Below, piece after piece: positions 1 through 6,601 of a stretch of 12,538 bases of DNA. The position numbers were made by a program, and so were the translations under genes. Where the stretch lies: the NCBI GenBank assembly GCA_944350405.1, contig CALVPC010000024.1, forward strand, positions 1 through 12,538, read 5' to 3'. Below the pieces are notes generated by a model that was not told the origin of the DNA, did not search any database, and saw only the letters and a program-made list of their open reading frames with translations. The stretch is from an uncultured Bacilli bacterium (GTDB lineage Bacteria > Bacillota_I > Bacilli_A > RF39 > UBA660). Position 1 is the stretch's first letter. Every line of letters starts with the position of its first letter.

Positions 1-473
1 ATTATAAATCCGAAGGCCAATCCCAAAACAATAGAGCTAATAAAATTATTAGAAATAGTAAATAATACTTTATCATAAAGAAAATAATACATTACTAATA
101 ATAAAACAAAAACAAATAAAAACCAAATAAAGTTACTAGTTTTATATTTAATATCACTATCTCGTAAAAGAAGTCTATATCTTCCGGCTATAATTCCAAT
201 AAATAGAAATATAGTTTGAGCTTCATAATTAGATATAAAATATTCTATTAGATCTCTTCCACCTAAAATAGCTGCTAATAATCCTAGTAAAGATGGTATA
301 ACTATTAAATAAAACTTTCTATTTGGTTTTTTAAATATTTTATTAACAGAATATATAAACTTTTCATATATATCTAAAGAAAAGAAAACTGAGCCACAAC
401 TTATACCAGATACTAAACTAGATAATCCTATTATTACTCCTTTTACAAAAGAAATAAAACCATCTTTAAGCAT
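1..473 (-). CDS. DUF368 family membrane protein (PopT-type undecaprenyl-phosphate translocase), C-terminus outside window
   Basis: A frame opens at an ATG at 473 and stays open to the left edge, giving 157 N-terminal residues of a polytopic membrane protein. The start has an AGGTG ribosome binding site 7 bases upstream that overlaps the stop of the preceding gene. The N-terminal segment GVIIGLSSLVSGISCGSVFF, followed by DIYEKF, matches the glycine-rich re-entrant signature of DUF368 (usually PGVSGGT...GIYE). The later stretch LIEYFISNYEAQTIFLFIG is the second hallmark of the family. Family knowledge: DUF368/PopT proteins recycle undecaprenyl phosphate across the cytoplasmic membrane for peptidoglycan and wall polymer synthesis. 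The usual PGxSGG is degenerate here (SGISCG), so the substrate is less certain than the family. It is probably cotranscribed with the 90-residue protein just upstream. Members are about 270-310 residues, so roughly half is missing. Confidence 0.8.
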   Translation of the reverse strand, partial: MLKDGFISFVKGVIIGLSSLVSGISCGSVFFSLDIYEKFIYSVNKIFKKPNRKFYLIVIPSLLGLLAAILGGRDLIEYFISNYEAQTIFLFIGIIAGRYRLLLRDSDIKYKTSNFIWFLFVFVLLLVMYYFLYDKVLFTISNNFISSIVLGLAFGFI

Positions 474-483
474 AACATTACAC

Positions 484-756
484 CTATTTTATATCATCCA
501 TAAACCATAATTTCATACTATAAGTAACATTAGTATCAGGAACCTCATAAGAAACTATTTTATATATTGCATAATTATGCACAGTAACATTACCAATCCC
601 TTTTTCATAAGTACTTACTTTACCATCAAAAAGTGGTTCTTTACCCTTAGAAATATTAAAAAAATTAATATATCCTAATACAAAATATGCTACTACTAAA
701 ACAATAATAATATCAATTATAATCCAAATAATATTTCTTACTTTTTTCTCTTTCAT
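484..756 (-). CDS. small single-pass membrane protein of unknown function
   Basis: About 90 residues. I take the ATG at 756, which has AGGAGG 10 bases upstream at 767-772. An in-frame TTG at 765 lies too close to that site, and a TTG at 759 is a possible alternative. A short basic N-terminus (KEKKVR) precedes one hydrophobic helix, IIWIIIDIIIVLVVAYFVLG, then an exported tail of about 55 residues. The tail (KEPLF..., then HNYAIYKIVSY, then MKLWFMDD) resembles the extracytoplasmic segment of the thioredoxin-like protein at 1596-2330 (KPIF, YYGLLYKAIDY, GSYFMKIDD). I infer a shared small exported module of unknown function. It has its own promoter (780-807). Only 10 bases separate its stop from the DUF368 start, so the two probably form an operon. 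I do not recognise a named family. Confidence 0.7.
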   Translation of the reverse strand: MKEKKVRNIIWIIIDIIIVLVVAYFVLGYINFFNISKGKEPLFDGKVSTYEKGIGNVTVHNYAIYKIVSYEVPDTNVTYSMKLWFMDDIK

Positions 757-779
757 CAATAACAATCCTCCTATTATAA

Positions 780-807
780 ATTATACAATATTTAATGGTA
801 TTTTCAA
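780..807 (-). promoter_or_regulatory. SigA-type promoter of the small membrane protein/DUF368 unit
   Basis: On the minus strand TTGAAA (802-807) and a perfect TATAAT (780-785) are separated by 16 bases. They lie just upstream of the AGGAGG site and just after the terminator of the nuclease gene, so this short gap restarts transcription. Confidence 0.6.
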
Positions 808-827
808 AGCAATTTTAAAAATATTAG

Positions 828-858
828 AAAAAGAAGTATTACTTTAAACTACTACTTC
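828..858 (-). terminator. intrinsic terminator of the thioredoxin-nuclease unit
   Basis: On the minus strand GAAGTA (853-858) pairs with TACTTC (833-838), with a further TA/TA pair inside, followed by TTTTT (828-832). The stop codon of the nuclease (839-841) lies inside the hairpin. The stem is modest and AT-rich, so its strength is uncertain. Confidence 0.5.
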
Positions 859-1576
859 CATCACTATAATCAATTAAAATCCCATCTTGAACATTATATA
901 CATATACATTAAACTGAATACCCTTCCCCTTATCTTCAACAGACAAAGCTTCTATATTTACTCCACTAGCTAACAAATTATTGCCTTCATACATAGGAGT
1001 AACTCTATACAAAACATGATTACCTGTTTTTTTAATATATTCCGCTACTTCATTTTCAAAACCTAACATTCCAACGGTATTCATATATCTAGTACAAGTA
1101 ATTAAATTCTTTTCATTAGCATTTTCCGAAGTTAACTGATAACCAATTAAATGACATCTATTATACAAATATTTACCATCTACAATATCGTATTTTACTG
1201 TATGCCATCCAGAAGGCTTAATATTACCAATATAACCTCTTTCCTCAGTAGGCATTAAATCAAGACCAATATTAGCAAAAGCAACCCCACATCTACCTAA
1301 TTTATCCAAATCACTATAATTTTCAAAAGAATTAGTAGAATAACCACTTTCCTCAAAATTAGGTATATTATTGTTTAATATAACATATGGTTCACCATTA
1401 TATTCTGGAATATCATCTATATCATATGAATAAATAACACTATCATTAGAAAAAAATCTATTAGTTAATTTCTTAACATCACTACTTAATTCTGGAAAGC
1501 ATTGTATAATTAATCCTAAAATAACAATAATTAAAATTAGTCCAGTAACACGATTTTTTCTACGTCTTCTTCTCAT
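839..1576 (-). CDS. membrane-anchored DNA/RNA non-specific endonuclease (NucA/EndA type)
   Basis: 245 residues. The N-terminus is strongly basic (MRRRRRKNR) followed by a hydrophobic anchor at about residues 11-27, which predicts an extracellular, membrane-tethered enzyme. The beta-beta-alpha metal nuclease signature is present. NRCHLIGYQL (139-148) corresponds to the DRGH motif, with His142 as the expected general base. KNLITCTRYMN (156-166) follows, with Asn166 as the likely metal ligand. The first Asp of DRGH is Asn and the Gly is Cys. I recall the NRCH form from other Firmicutes members of this family, so it does not by itself imply loss of activity. The enzyme is expected to cleave extracellular nucleic acids for nutrition or DNA processing. 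It lies 19 bases downstream of the thioredoxin-like gene and is probably cotranscribed with it. The ribosome site (GGTGGCGAAG) is weak. Confidence 0.85.
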   Translation of the reverse strand: MRRRRRKNRVTGLILIIVILGLIIQCFPELSSDVKKLTNRFFSNDSVIYSYDIDDIPEYNGEPYVILNNNIPNFEESGYSTNSFENYSDLDKLGRCGVAFANIGLDLMPTEERGYIGNIKPSGWHTVKYDIVDGKYLYNRCHLIGYQLTSENANEKNLITCTRYMNTVGMLGFENEVAEYIKKTGNHVLYRVTPMYEGNNLLASGVNIEALSVEDKGKGIQFNVYVYNVQDGILIDYSDGSSSLK

Positions 1577-1595
1577 AATACTTCGCCACCAGTAT

Positions 1596-2330
1596 TTAAC
1601 TATTACATTCAGTACACATCATAGTAGCATCGTAAACTTCCTTCATATACCCAGAAAGTTTATCTTTTAAACTAGCAATCCTATCATCACTCCAGTATTC
1701 ATTTGGATCATCCAATCCCAAAGTATCTTTAGACGTCTCATAATCACTACCAATTATCTCACCTTCAATAACAAATGAAACATGTGGAACATATATTCTC
1801 TTATTACCCTCTTCATCAAATTGAAGCTCATCTTCCAAAACAGCAACAAGTTCTTGATAACTATCAGAATTATTTTCTCTATCTTCTAAAATATCGCAAT
1901 AATAAATTTTATCAATTTCAATTCCATTAGCCACTTCATCTAAAATATCTACATAGCTTTGACACCATTTACACTCTGGAAAACCTAAATATACTACCCC
2001 AGTACCATTTTTTAAAATATTAATAATCTCATCAATACTTCTATACACAAAAACATTATTATCGCTTACTTCACTATACTCATTTTTAAACTTTTCACTA
2101 TCGCTTAAAGCCTTACTATCATCAATTTTCATAAAATACGAACCTATATCTATATCATCACCATAATCAATAGCTTTATATAAAAGACCATAATACAGAG
2201 TAACATCATTATTATTATCATCTGTTTTTATCATAAATATAGGTTTATCAATAGTTCTAATACATATAAAGTCAATTAAAAAAATAAAAATCCAAATTCC
2301 AAGAACAATAAATAATATTTTTTTTATCAT
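1596..2330 (-). CDS. membrane-anchored thioredoxin-like protein with CKWC motif
   Basis: 244 residues. One hydrophobic segment (about 4-24) acts as signal anchor, placing the rest outside the membrane. Residues 29-70 (KPIFMIK, then YYGLLYKAIDY, then GSYFMKIDD) form a small module also seen in the 90-residue protein at 484-756. Residues 90-230 look like a thioredoxin fold: VVYLGFPECKWCQSYVDIL has the redox pair Cys120-Lys-Trp-Cys123 after a beta strand, and YCDI begins the next strand. The family resembles thioredoxin-like bacteriocin-transport-accessory proteins of Gram-positives. The very C-terminus is CTECNS, a second CxxC (Cys239/Cys242), which could exchange disulfides with the first. Substrate unknown. 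The nuclease downstream has several cysteines and is a candidate partner by position only. AAGGAGT (2336-2342) supports the ATG start. Confidence 0.75.
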   Translation of the reverse strand: MIKKILFIVLGIWIFIFLIDFICIRTIDKPIFMIKTDDNNNDVTLYYGLLYKAIDYGDDIDIGSYFMKIDDSKALSDSEKFKNEYSEVSDNNVFVYRSIDEIINILKNGTGVVYLGFPECKWCQSYVDILDEVANGIEIDKIYYCDILEDRENNSDSYQELVAVLEDELQFDEEGNKRIYVPHVSFVIEGEIIGSDYETSKDTLGLDDPNEYWSDDRIASLKDKLSGYMKEVYDATMMCTECNS

Positions 2331-2361
2331 AAATACACTCCTTTTTTACTTTATCAAATAT

Positions 2362-2370
2362 ATTGTACCA
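2362..2370 (-). promoter_or_regulatory. extended -10 promoter element of the thioredoxin-nuclease unit
   Basis: The minus strand reads TGGTACAAT, an extended -10 box (TGnTACAAT) about 30 bases before the ATG. No good TTGACA-like -35 lies at the expected distance, as is common for extended -10 promoters. Confidence 0.5.
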
Positions 2371-2443
2371 TAAAAACAAAAAATATAAAACGGAAACTAT
2401 TTAATTATAAAATTTTAATAGTTCTTTTTTTAATCAATAAAAA

Positions 2444-2449
2444 TATAAT
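2444..2449 (+). promoter_or_regulatory. -10 box upstream of spoVS
   Basis: A perfect TATAAT lies 30 bases before the spoVS ATG, with only poor -35 candidates around 2421-2427 (GTTCTT/TTCTTT). An AAAGGA ribosome site follows at 2462-2467. I do not see a clear SigH-type promoter, which is what drives spoVS in B. subtilis. Confidence 0.4.
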
Positions 2450-2478
2450 TAAGTATAGAAGAAAGGAATGATAAAATT

Positions 2479-2739
2479 ATGGATATATTAAAAGTATCAT
2501 CAAAATCTAACCCAAATAAGGTAGCGGGAGCTCTAACAAATGTATTTAGAGATAAAGGTGTAGTTGAAATACAAGCAATAGGTGCAGGAGCCCTAAATCA
2601 AGCGATAAAATCTATAGCAATAGCAAGAGGTTTTGTTGCACCATCAGGAAAAAATCTAATATGCATACCAGCATTTAGTGATATTACAATAGATGGTGAA
2701 GAAAGAACTGCTATTAAATTAATTGTAGAGGCAAGATAG
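2479..2739 (+). CDS. spoVS: stage V sporulation protein S
   Basis: 86 residues, the usual full length, matching SpoVS essentially end to end. It shows MDILKVSSKSNPNKVAGAL at the N-terminus, then VEIQAIGAGALNQAIKSIAI and ARGFVAPSG, and ends with TAIKLIVEAR. Family knowledge: SpoVS is a small Alba-like, probably nucleic-acid-binding regulator. In B. subtilis its loss blocks sporulation at stage V and affects cell division and septum formation. It is the only plus-strand gene here, divergent from the thioredoxin-nuclease unit and convergent with the small acidic membrane protein. Its stop codon sits within its own terminator hairpin. In Bacillus, spoVS lies downstream in the spoIIIE-ymf-recA-rny neighbourhood. 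The nearby ftsK and M16 genes suggest a condensed version of that region. Confidence 0.96.
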   Translation: MDILKVSSKSNPNKVAGALTNVFRDKGVVEIQAIGAGALNQAIKSIAIARGFVAPSGKNLICIPAFSDITIDGEERTAIKLIVEAR

Positions 2740-2750
2740 CCTCTTTTTTT
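2727..2750 (+). terminator. intrinsic terminator of spoVS, overlapping its stop codon
   Basis: GAGGC (2728-2732), a 6-base loop and GCCTC (2739-2743) are followed by seven T (2744-2750). A2727 can pair with the first T. The last codons of spoVS form the 5' arm and the TAG (2737-2739) spans the loop and the 3' arm. Confidence 0.9.
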
Positions 2751-2751
2751 A

Positions 2752-2766
2752 TAGATAAATTATCTA
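2752..2766. repeat. 15-base palindrome between two convergent terminators
   Basis: TAGATAA-A-TTATCTA is perfectly symmetric and lies exactly between the spoVS terminator and the terminator of the opposing gene. It may reinforce bidirectional termination. At this AT content a chance origin is also possible. Confidence 0.4.
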
Positions 2767-2769
2767 AAT

Positions 2770-2791
2770 AAAAAAGAACTATAAAAGTTCT
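2770..2791 (-). terminator. intrinsic terminator of the small acidic membrane protein gene
   Basis: On the minus strand AGAACT (2786-2791), a 5-base loop and AGTTCT (2775-2780) are followed by TTTTT (2770-2774). The TAG stop (2779-2781) is inside the hairpin. Confidence 0.75.
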
Positions 2792-3249
2792 ACTTCATCA
2801 TCACTAGAATTTAAAGATTTTTTACTTACATCACTCTTAGATTCATATTTATTTTTTTCTTCAGTATTATTAAATTCTTCTTCAAAAGCATCAATAGTTT
2901 TTTCATTTAGATCGTCATGATCATAAGAATTATTATCCTCTAAAACTTTTTTTATTTCTACTTTTGGTATAGTAACATTATTTTGATTTGCACTATTAAT
3001 TGCCTTAGGAAATATTTTTGTTTTATCCATATCCTGATCATCATTATAATCACTATCATCCAAACTAGAAACCACATTATTATAATTTATATCATTCATA
3101 GAAAGATTTTCTGCAGCAATAGGTTTATTTTCTTTTTTATCTTGTCTATAAGCAATAATTATAATTATTATAGAAATAATTAATAATACCACTCCTATAG
3201 TAATTAAAATTCCAGGAAACTCTAAAAACATCTTAATATCCAAACTCAC
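2779..3249 (-). CDS. single-pass membrane protein with acidic disordered tail, unknown function
   Basis: 156 residues starting at a GTG with GGAG 8 bases upstream. The ATG nearer that site runs into TGA after three codons, so GTG is the better start. A short N-terminal stretch precedes one strong transmembrane helix (about residues 11-33, rich in Ile, Leu and Val) and a basic stop-transfer RQDKKENK. The remaining 120 residues are rich in Asp, Glu, Asn, Ser and Lys without predicted domains (for example SSLDDSDYNDDQDMDK and DDEVELL at the end), so they are probably cytoplasmic and disordered. The gene follows the second M16 peptidase gene by 90 bases and has a strong promoter of its own. I do not recognise a family. 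A scaffold or division-associated role is only a guess from the position near ftsK and spoVS. Confidence 0.7.
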   Translation of the reverse strand: MSLDIKMFLEFPGILITIGVVLLIISIIIIIIAYRQDKKENKPIAAENLSMNDINYNNVVSSLDDSDYNDDQDMDKTKIFPKAINSANQNNVTIPKVEIKKVLEDNNSYDHDDLNEKTIDAFEEEFNNTEEKNKYESKSDVSKKSLNSSDDEVELL

Positions 3250-3281
3250 ACTAACATCTCCTTCTATCTATCCTATACTAA

Positions 3282-3310
3282 ATAATAGCAAAAAAAATAT
3301 AGTTTGGCAA
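3282..3310 (-). promoter_or_regulatory. SigA-type promoter of the small acidic membrane protein gene
   Basis: On the minus strand TTGCCA (3305-3310), 17 bases, then TATTAT (3282-3287) preceded by TGC, which makes an extended -10. The A/T-only runs in the spacer are typical. The spacing to the GGAG site and GTG start is good. Confidence 0.65.
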
Positions 3311-3339
3311 GAAATTTTATTCTTTTAATTCTCCCTTTA

Positions 3340-4617
3340 CTATATTTTATTAGAAAATGGTTTAATTTTAACTACAACTTTATTCTTAAAAGAAAGAGCA
3401 TCTTTTACTTTTAAAAGCTCATTATAACTTAAATTATTTATTCTTTCTAATTTGTTTGGAATAAACTCTCCGTAATCTAAAATATCATCTAAAATACTAT
3501 ATTTAATACTATTAATATTAGTACTAGATTTTACTTCCGAAGCAATCCATACTTTTTTATATCTACTAAAACTATCTTCATCTATCTTTATATCATTTAT
3601 ATAGTGCTCCATCTCTTTTATTAATTCTTCACATTTATATGTAGTAGCATAAAACTCAAGTACATAATGAGTTTTAGTACTTAATATTCTATAATTAGAA
3701 TTTATAAACAGATTATCATTTAACCACTTATCTCTTATATCAGAAGTAAATCCAAAACCAATATTAACTAAAGAATATAAATAAAAATCAAGATCAAAAG
3801 AAGTTATAGAAAGATCATGAAATAAATTCTTATTAATCTTAAAAGCCATTCCTACTCTTGGAATATCAACATTCATAAATATTTCTTCAAAATCTTTATA
3901 AACTTTATCAGACTCATCTGCTATATATTTTTCTATTTTAGAATTATTAGTTCTATAATCTTTAGTACATTCTTTAACTATCTTCATTGTTAAAGAAACA
4001 TCTATATTGCCAGTACAAATTAAAAACATATTTTTTAAATTATAAAAACTATTATAACAACACATAATTTGTTCCTTAGTAATTGACTTAATATCATCAT
4101 CAAAGCCAATTACTTTATTCTTATAAGCATCATTAATAAAAGTATTAGCTTTTAATTTTTCAGAAAGCACCCTATCAGGACTATCTTTATACATACTAGC
4201 TTCCTCTAAAATAATATCTTTTTCTTTTTGCACTAACTGATCTGTTAAATTTAAATCTTTAAGCCAGTTAAGTAAATAAGTAAGATTTTTTTCATATTTT
4301 TTATTACCTAAAATATAATATGCCGTATAATCATAGGAAGTCGAAGCATTAACATCTGTACCATACTTTTGATAAAAATGAAAAGGATCTTCATCTTTTT
4401 CAAACATTTTATGTTCCAAAAAATGTGCTATTCCTGTCGGAGTCTCTATCAATTTGCCATCGACAAAAAACTTAATATCTCTCCCACCATATTTAGTTCC
4501 AAACATACATGTATAATTATTTTTATTCTTAAGTGGTACTAAAAACACTTCTAAACCATTATCTAATTTTTCATAAAAAAGTTTTTCTTTAAAATTATTT
4601 ATTCTAATCTCTTTCAT
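3340..4617 (-). CDS. M16 family zinc metallopeptidase, catalytic partner (YmfH-like)
   Basis: 425 residues from the ATG at 4617, which has GAGGA 8 bases upstream at 4626-4630. A longer frame from a TTG at 4632 would place the start on that ribosome site and is unlikely. The M16 inverted zinc motif HFLEH is present (about His65, Glu68, His69), with the third ligand in IILEEASMY about 70 residues later. The pattern NGLEVFLVPL, then GTKYGG, then GIAHFLEH is typical of the YmfH branch. Family knowledge: such proteins form a clamshell with a non-catalytic paralogue, here the gene immediately upstream, which it overlaps by 14 bases. No signal peptide is seen, so it should be cytoplasmic. Bacillus keeps ymfF/ymfH near spoIIIE as well. 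The physiological substrate is not known to me. Confidence 0.9.
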   Translation of the reverse strand: MKEIRINNFKEKLFYEKLDNGLEVFLVPLKNKNNYTCMFGTKYGGRDIKFFVDGKLIETPTGIAHFLEHKMFEKDEDPFHFYQKYGTDVNASTSYDYTAYYILGNKKYEKNLTYLLNWLKDLNLTDQLVQKEKDIILEEASMYKDSPDRVLSEKLKANTFINDAYKNKVIGFDDDIKSITKEQIMCCYNSFYNLKNMFLICTGNIDVSLTMKIVKECTKDYRTNNSKIEKYIADESDKVYKDFEEIFMNVDIPRVGMAFKINKNLFHDLSITSFDLDFYLYSLVNIGFGFTSDIRDKWLNDNLFINSNYRILSTKTHYVLEFYATTYKCEELIKEMEHYINDIKIDEDSFSRYKKVWIASEVKSSTNINSIKYSILDDILDYGEFIPNKLERINNLSYNELLKVKDALSFKNKVVVKIKPFSNKI

Positions 4618-5863
4618 TATCTTTTTCCTCAACTAATAATATTGTATCAATATCTATTTTTTTTGCTAATCTAACTATATCTTCTTTAGTGATCTTTTTA
4701 ATCTCTTCTTTTTGTCTATCAATAGAATCAATATCTAAATATATACGATTAAAAGCATGATCAATAATAGCCCCTTGATAATCATTAATTTCTTTAATTA
4801 ATCCCAAAATAACAGCCTTAGCATTTTTAACATCACTTATTGTAAATTTACCATTTTTCATTTCATCTAAACAAAGCATAATTTCTTTTTTAGTGTTCTC
4901 ATAGTTTTGTTTAGAAATACCAGCCTGCAAGACAAAAATACCATCTAGTCTACTAATACTAGAAGAAACACTATAAGCATATGAATTTTTCTCCCTAACA
5001 TTTTTAAACAATTTAGAATTAGGAGAATTACCAAAAATTATATTAAATAACAAAGACTCATATTTTTGCTCATGACGAGTAAATTTATTAATTGAACCTC
5101 CCACAAGTAATCTAGATTGACTAAATTTAGAACTTATTTTAGATTCACTAAAATCTTTTTCATATTTTAAATATAAATCTTTAGGTAAAAGACCTGATTT
5201 ACCATTAAATATATCACTAAACAACTTAGAATCTATATTACTAAGATTACTACCAATTATAAAAATATCAATATTATTAGAAGAAAAAAACTGCTTATAA
5301 TAATCATATAAATTCTTCGGAGTAACTTTATTTAAACTATCAATATCCCCTGTTATAGAAAAAGAAAAAGCTTTATTTGGATCTAATAGTCTTTTATATT
5401 CTAAAATACTATAATATCCTGGATCCTCTCCCTCACTTTCAATATCTGATTTTAAACTTTCATAATTTATTAAAAAACCACTCTTATCAAACTCATTATC
5501 ACATACATTAGGATTAGAAAGAACATCTAAAAAGAAATCAAGCACTTTTTTTCTAAGACCTTTTTCAGAATACTTATCATCAATAAATGATAAATTAATC
5601 TCACTAAAAATATAATTACCTCTTCTATAATTACCACCATACAATGAAGTACCATATAATTCATCTTTTTTAATATTCATTTTTTTCTGTGTATTATAAG
5701 TTTTAGACGAAAAAAGAAGATTATTAATAAGCATGTTTCTAAAAACTAGTTCTTCTTTTTTTATTTTCTCCCAAAAAATGACTTTTATAAAAGTTGTTTT
5801 AAAATTCTTAGTTTCTATAAAATGCAAGTTATATCCATTTTCATTATTAGTTTTTATTTCCAT
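4604..5863 (-). CDS. M16 family peptidase-like protein, non-catalytic partner (YmfF-like)
   Basis: 419 residues from the ATG at 5863. A longer frame from GTG 5875 would start inside the GAGGTG ribosome site (5868-5873), so the shorter start is preferred. The fold is recognisable from KKDELYGTSLYGG in the N-terminal half and from GNSPNSKLFKNVREKNSYAY near residue 280. The latter carries the Arg/Tyr substrate-binding pair of M16 C-terminal domains. No HxxEH motif exists at the expected N-terminal place (LINNLLFSS replaces it), so this is the inactive half of a heterodimer with the following gene. The 14-base overlap suggests translational coupling and 1:1 production. It follows deoD by 30 bases. 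No export signal is visible. Confidence 0.88.
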   Translation of the reverse strand: MEIKTNNENGYNLHFIETKNFKTTFIKVIFWEKIKKEELVFRNMLINNLLFSSKTYNTQKKMNIKKDELYGTSLYGGNYRRGNYIFSEINLSFIDDKYSEKGLRKKVLDFFLDVLSNPNVCDNEFDKSGFLINYESLKSDIESEGEDPGYYSILEYKRLLDPNKAFSFSITGDIDSLNKVTPKNLYDYYKQFFSSNNIDIFIIGSNLSNIDSKLFSDIFNGKSGLLPKDLYLKYEKDFSESKISSKFSQSRLLVGGSINKFTRHEQKYESLLFNIIFGNSPNSKLFKNVREKNSYAYSVSSSISRLDGIFVLQAGISKQNYENTKKEIMLCLDEMKNGKFTISDVKNAKAVILGLIKEINDYQGAIIDHAFNRIYLDIDSIDRQKEEIKKITKEDIVRLAKKIDIDTILLVEEKDNERD

Positions 5864-5893
5864 ACAACACCTCACTATTAATATGTGTAGATT

Positions 5894-6592
5894 TTATAAA
5901 ATTATTGATTCTAAAGCAATTTCTATTGCTTTTCTAAAAGACTTTTCTCTTTCTTCGACAGTTAACTTTTCTTCATCATAAATACTATCCGAAACAGTAA
6001 GGATTGACGTAGCTCTTCTATTAAAAATCTTAGCATTATACAAAAGAGCAAATGTTTCCATCTCTAGAGCTACTCCATCATTATTTCTTTCCTCTGAATT
6101 GATAAAATCATTATAAAATATATCACTAGTTATTACTCTTCCCTCAAATATTTCATATCCTAAAATAGAAGAAGCTTGTCTAATCTTGTCATTTAACAAA
6201 GAAGAAGGCAAAATAAGCCTAGTATCTATACCACTTTGATTATAAGCAAAATTAGAAGAAGTATATGAAGAAGTAGATAACACAATATCATTTAATCTTA
6301 TATCCTCTCTTAAAGAAAGACAAGATCCTACTCTTATAATATCAATAACATCATAAAATTTATAAAGCTCATATGAATATATTCCCATACTAGGCATACC
6401 CATACCTGAAGTCATAACACTAACCATTTTATCCTTATATTTTCCTGTATAACATAACGCCAATCTAACCTCATTTACCAGTTTTACATCAGTAAGATAA
6501 TTAGAAGCAATATATTCTGCTCTTTTAGGGTCGCCAGTCATTATAACTATTTTAGCAATATCGCCCTTTTTAGCATTAATATGTGGTGTCAT
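5894..6592 (-). CDS. deoD: purine-nucleoside phosphorylase, DeoD type
   Basis: 232 residues, normal for the hexameric NP-I (DeoD) class. It cleaves purine (deoxy)ribonucleosides with phosphate to a free base and (deoxy)ribose-1-phosphate in cytoplasmic purine salvage. The E. coli active-site set is visible: His4, Gly20 and Arg24 in MTGDPKR, Arg43, Arg87 and Ser90 in IIRVGSC, Met178-Glu179 in ALEMET, Asp202 in TVSDS, and Arg215. The last three are offset by about two from E. coli M180/E181, D204 and R217. A strong AAGGAGG overlaps the stop of ftsK, leaving a 9-base gap, so the genes are probably cotranscribed. Its place between ftsK and the M16 pair is not the Bacillus order and may be lineage specific. 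Confidence 0.95.
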   Translation of the reverse strand: MTPHINAKKGDIAKIVIMTGDPKRAEYIASNYLTDVKLVNEVRLALCYTGKYKDKMVSVMTSGMGMPSMGIYSYELYKFYDVIDIIRVGSCLSLREDIRLNDIVLSTSSYTSSNFAYNQSGIDTRLILPSSLLNDKIRQASSILGYEIFEGRVITSDIFYNDFINSEERNNDGVALEMETFALLYNAKIFNRRATSILTVSDSIYDEEKLTVEEREKSFRKAIEIALESIIL

Positions 6593-6601
6593 AATACCTC
6601 C

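Noticed and set aside
2461..2478. SigH-type promoter directly at AAAGGAATGATAA before spoVS
   Set aside because: The AAAGGA is at ribosome-site distance from the ATG, too close to serve as a -35 element.
2983..3183. Plus-strand open frame of 66 codons
   Set aside because: It is antisense to the small acidic membrane protein, has an Ile/Phe/Tyr-only composition and no ribosome binding site. It is a shadow of AT-rich coding sequence.
5733..5981. Plus-strand open frame of 82 codons
   Set aside because: It spans the deoD/M16 junction in antisense, has no ribosome site or recognisable domain, and both minus-strand genes there are certain.
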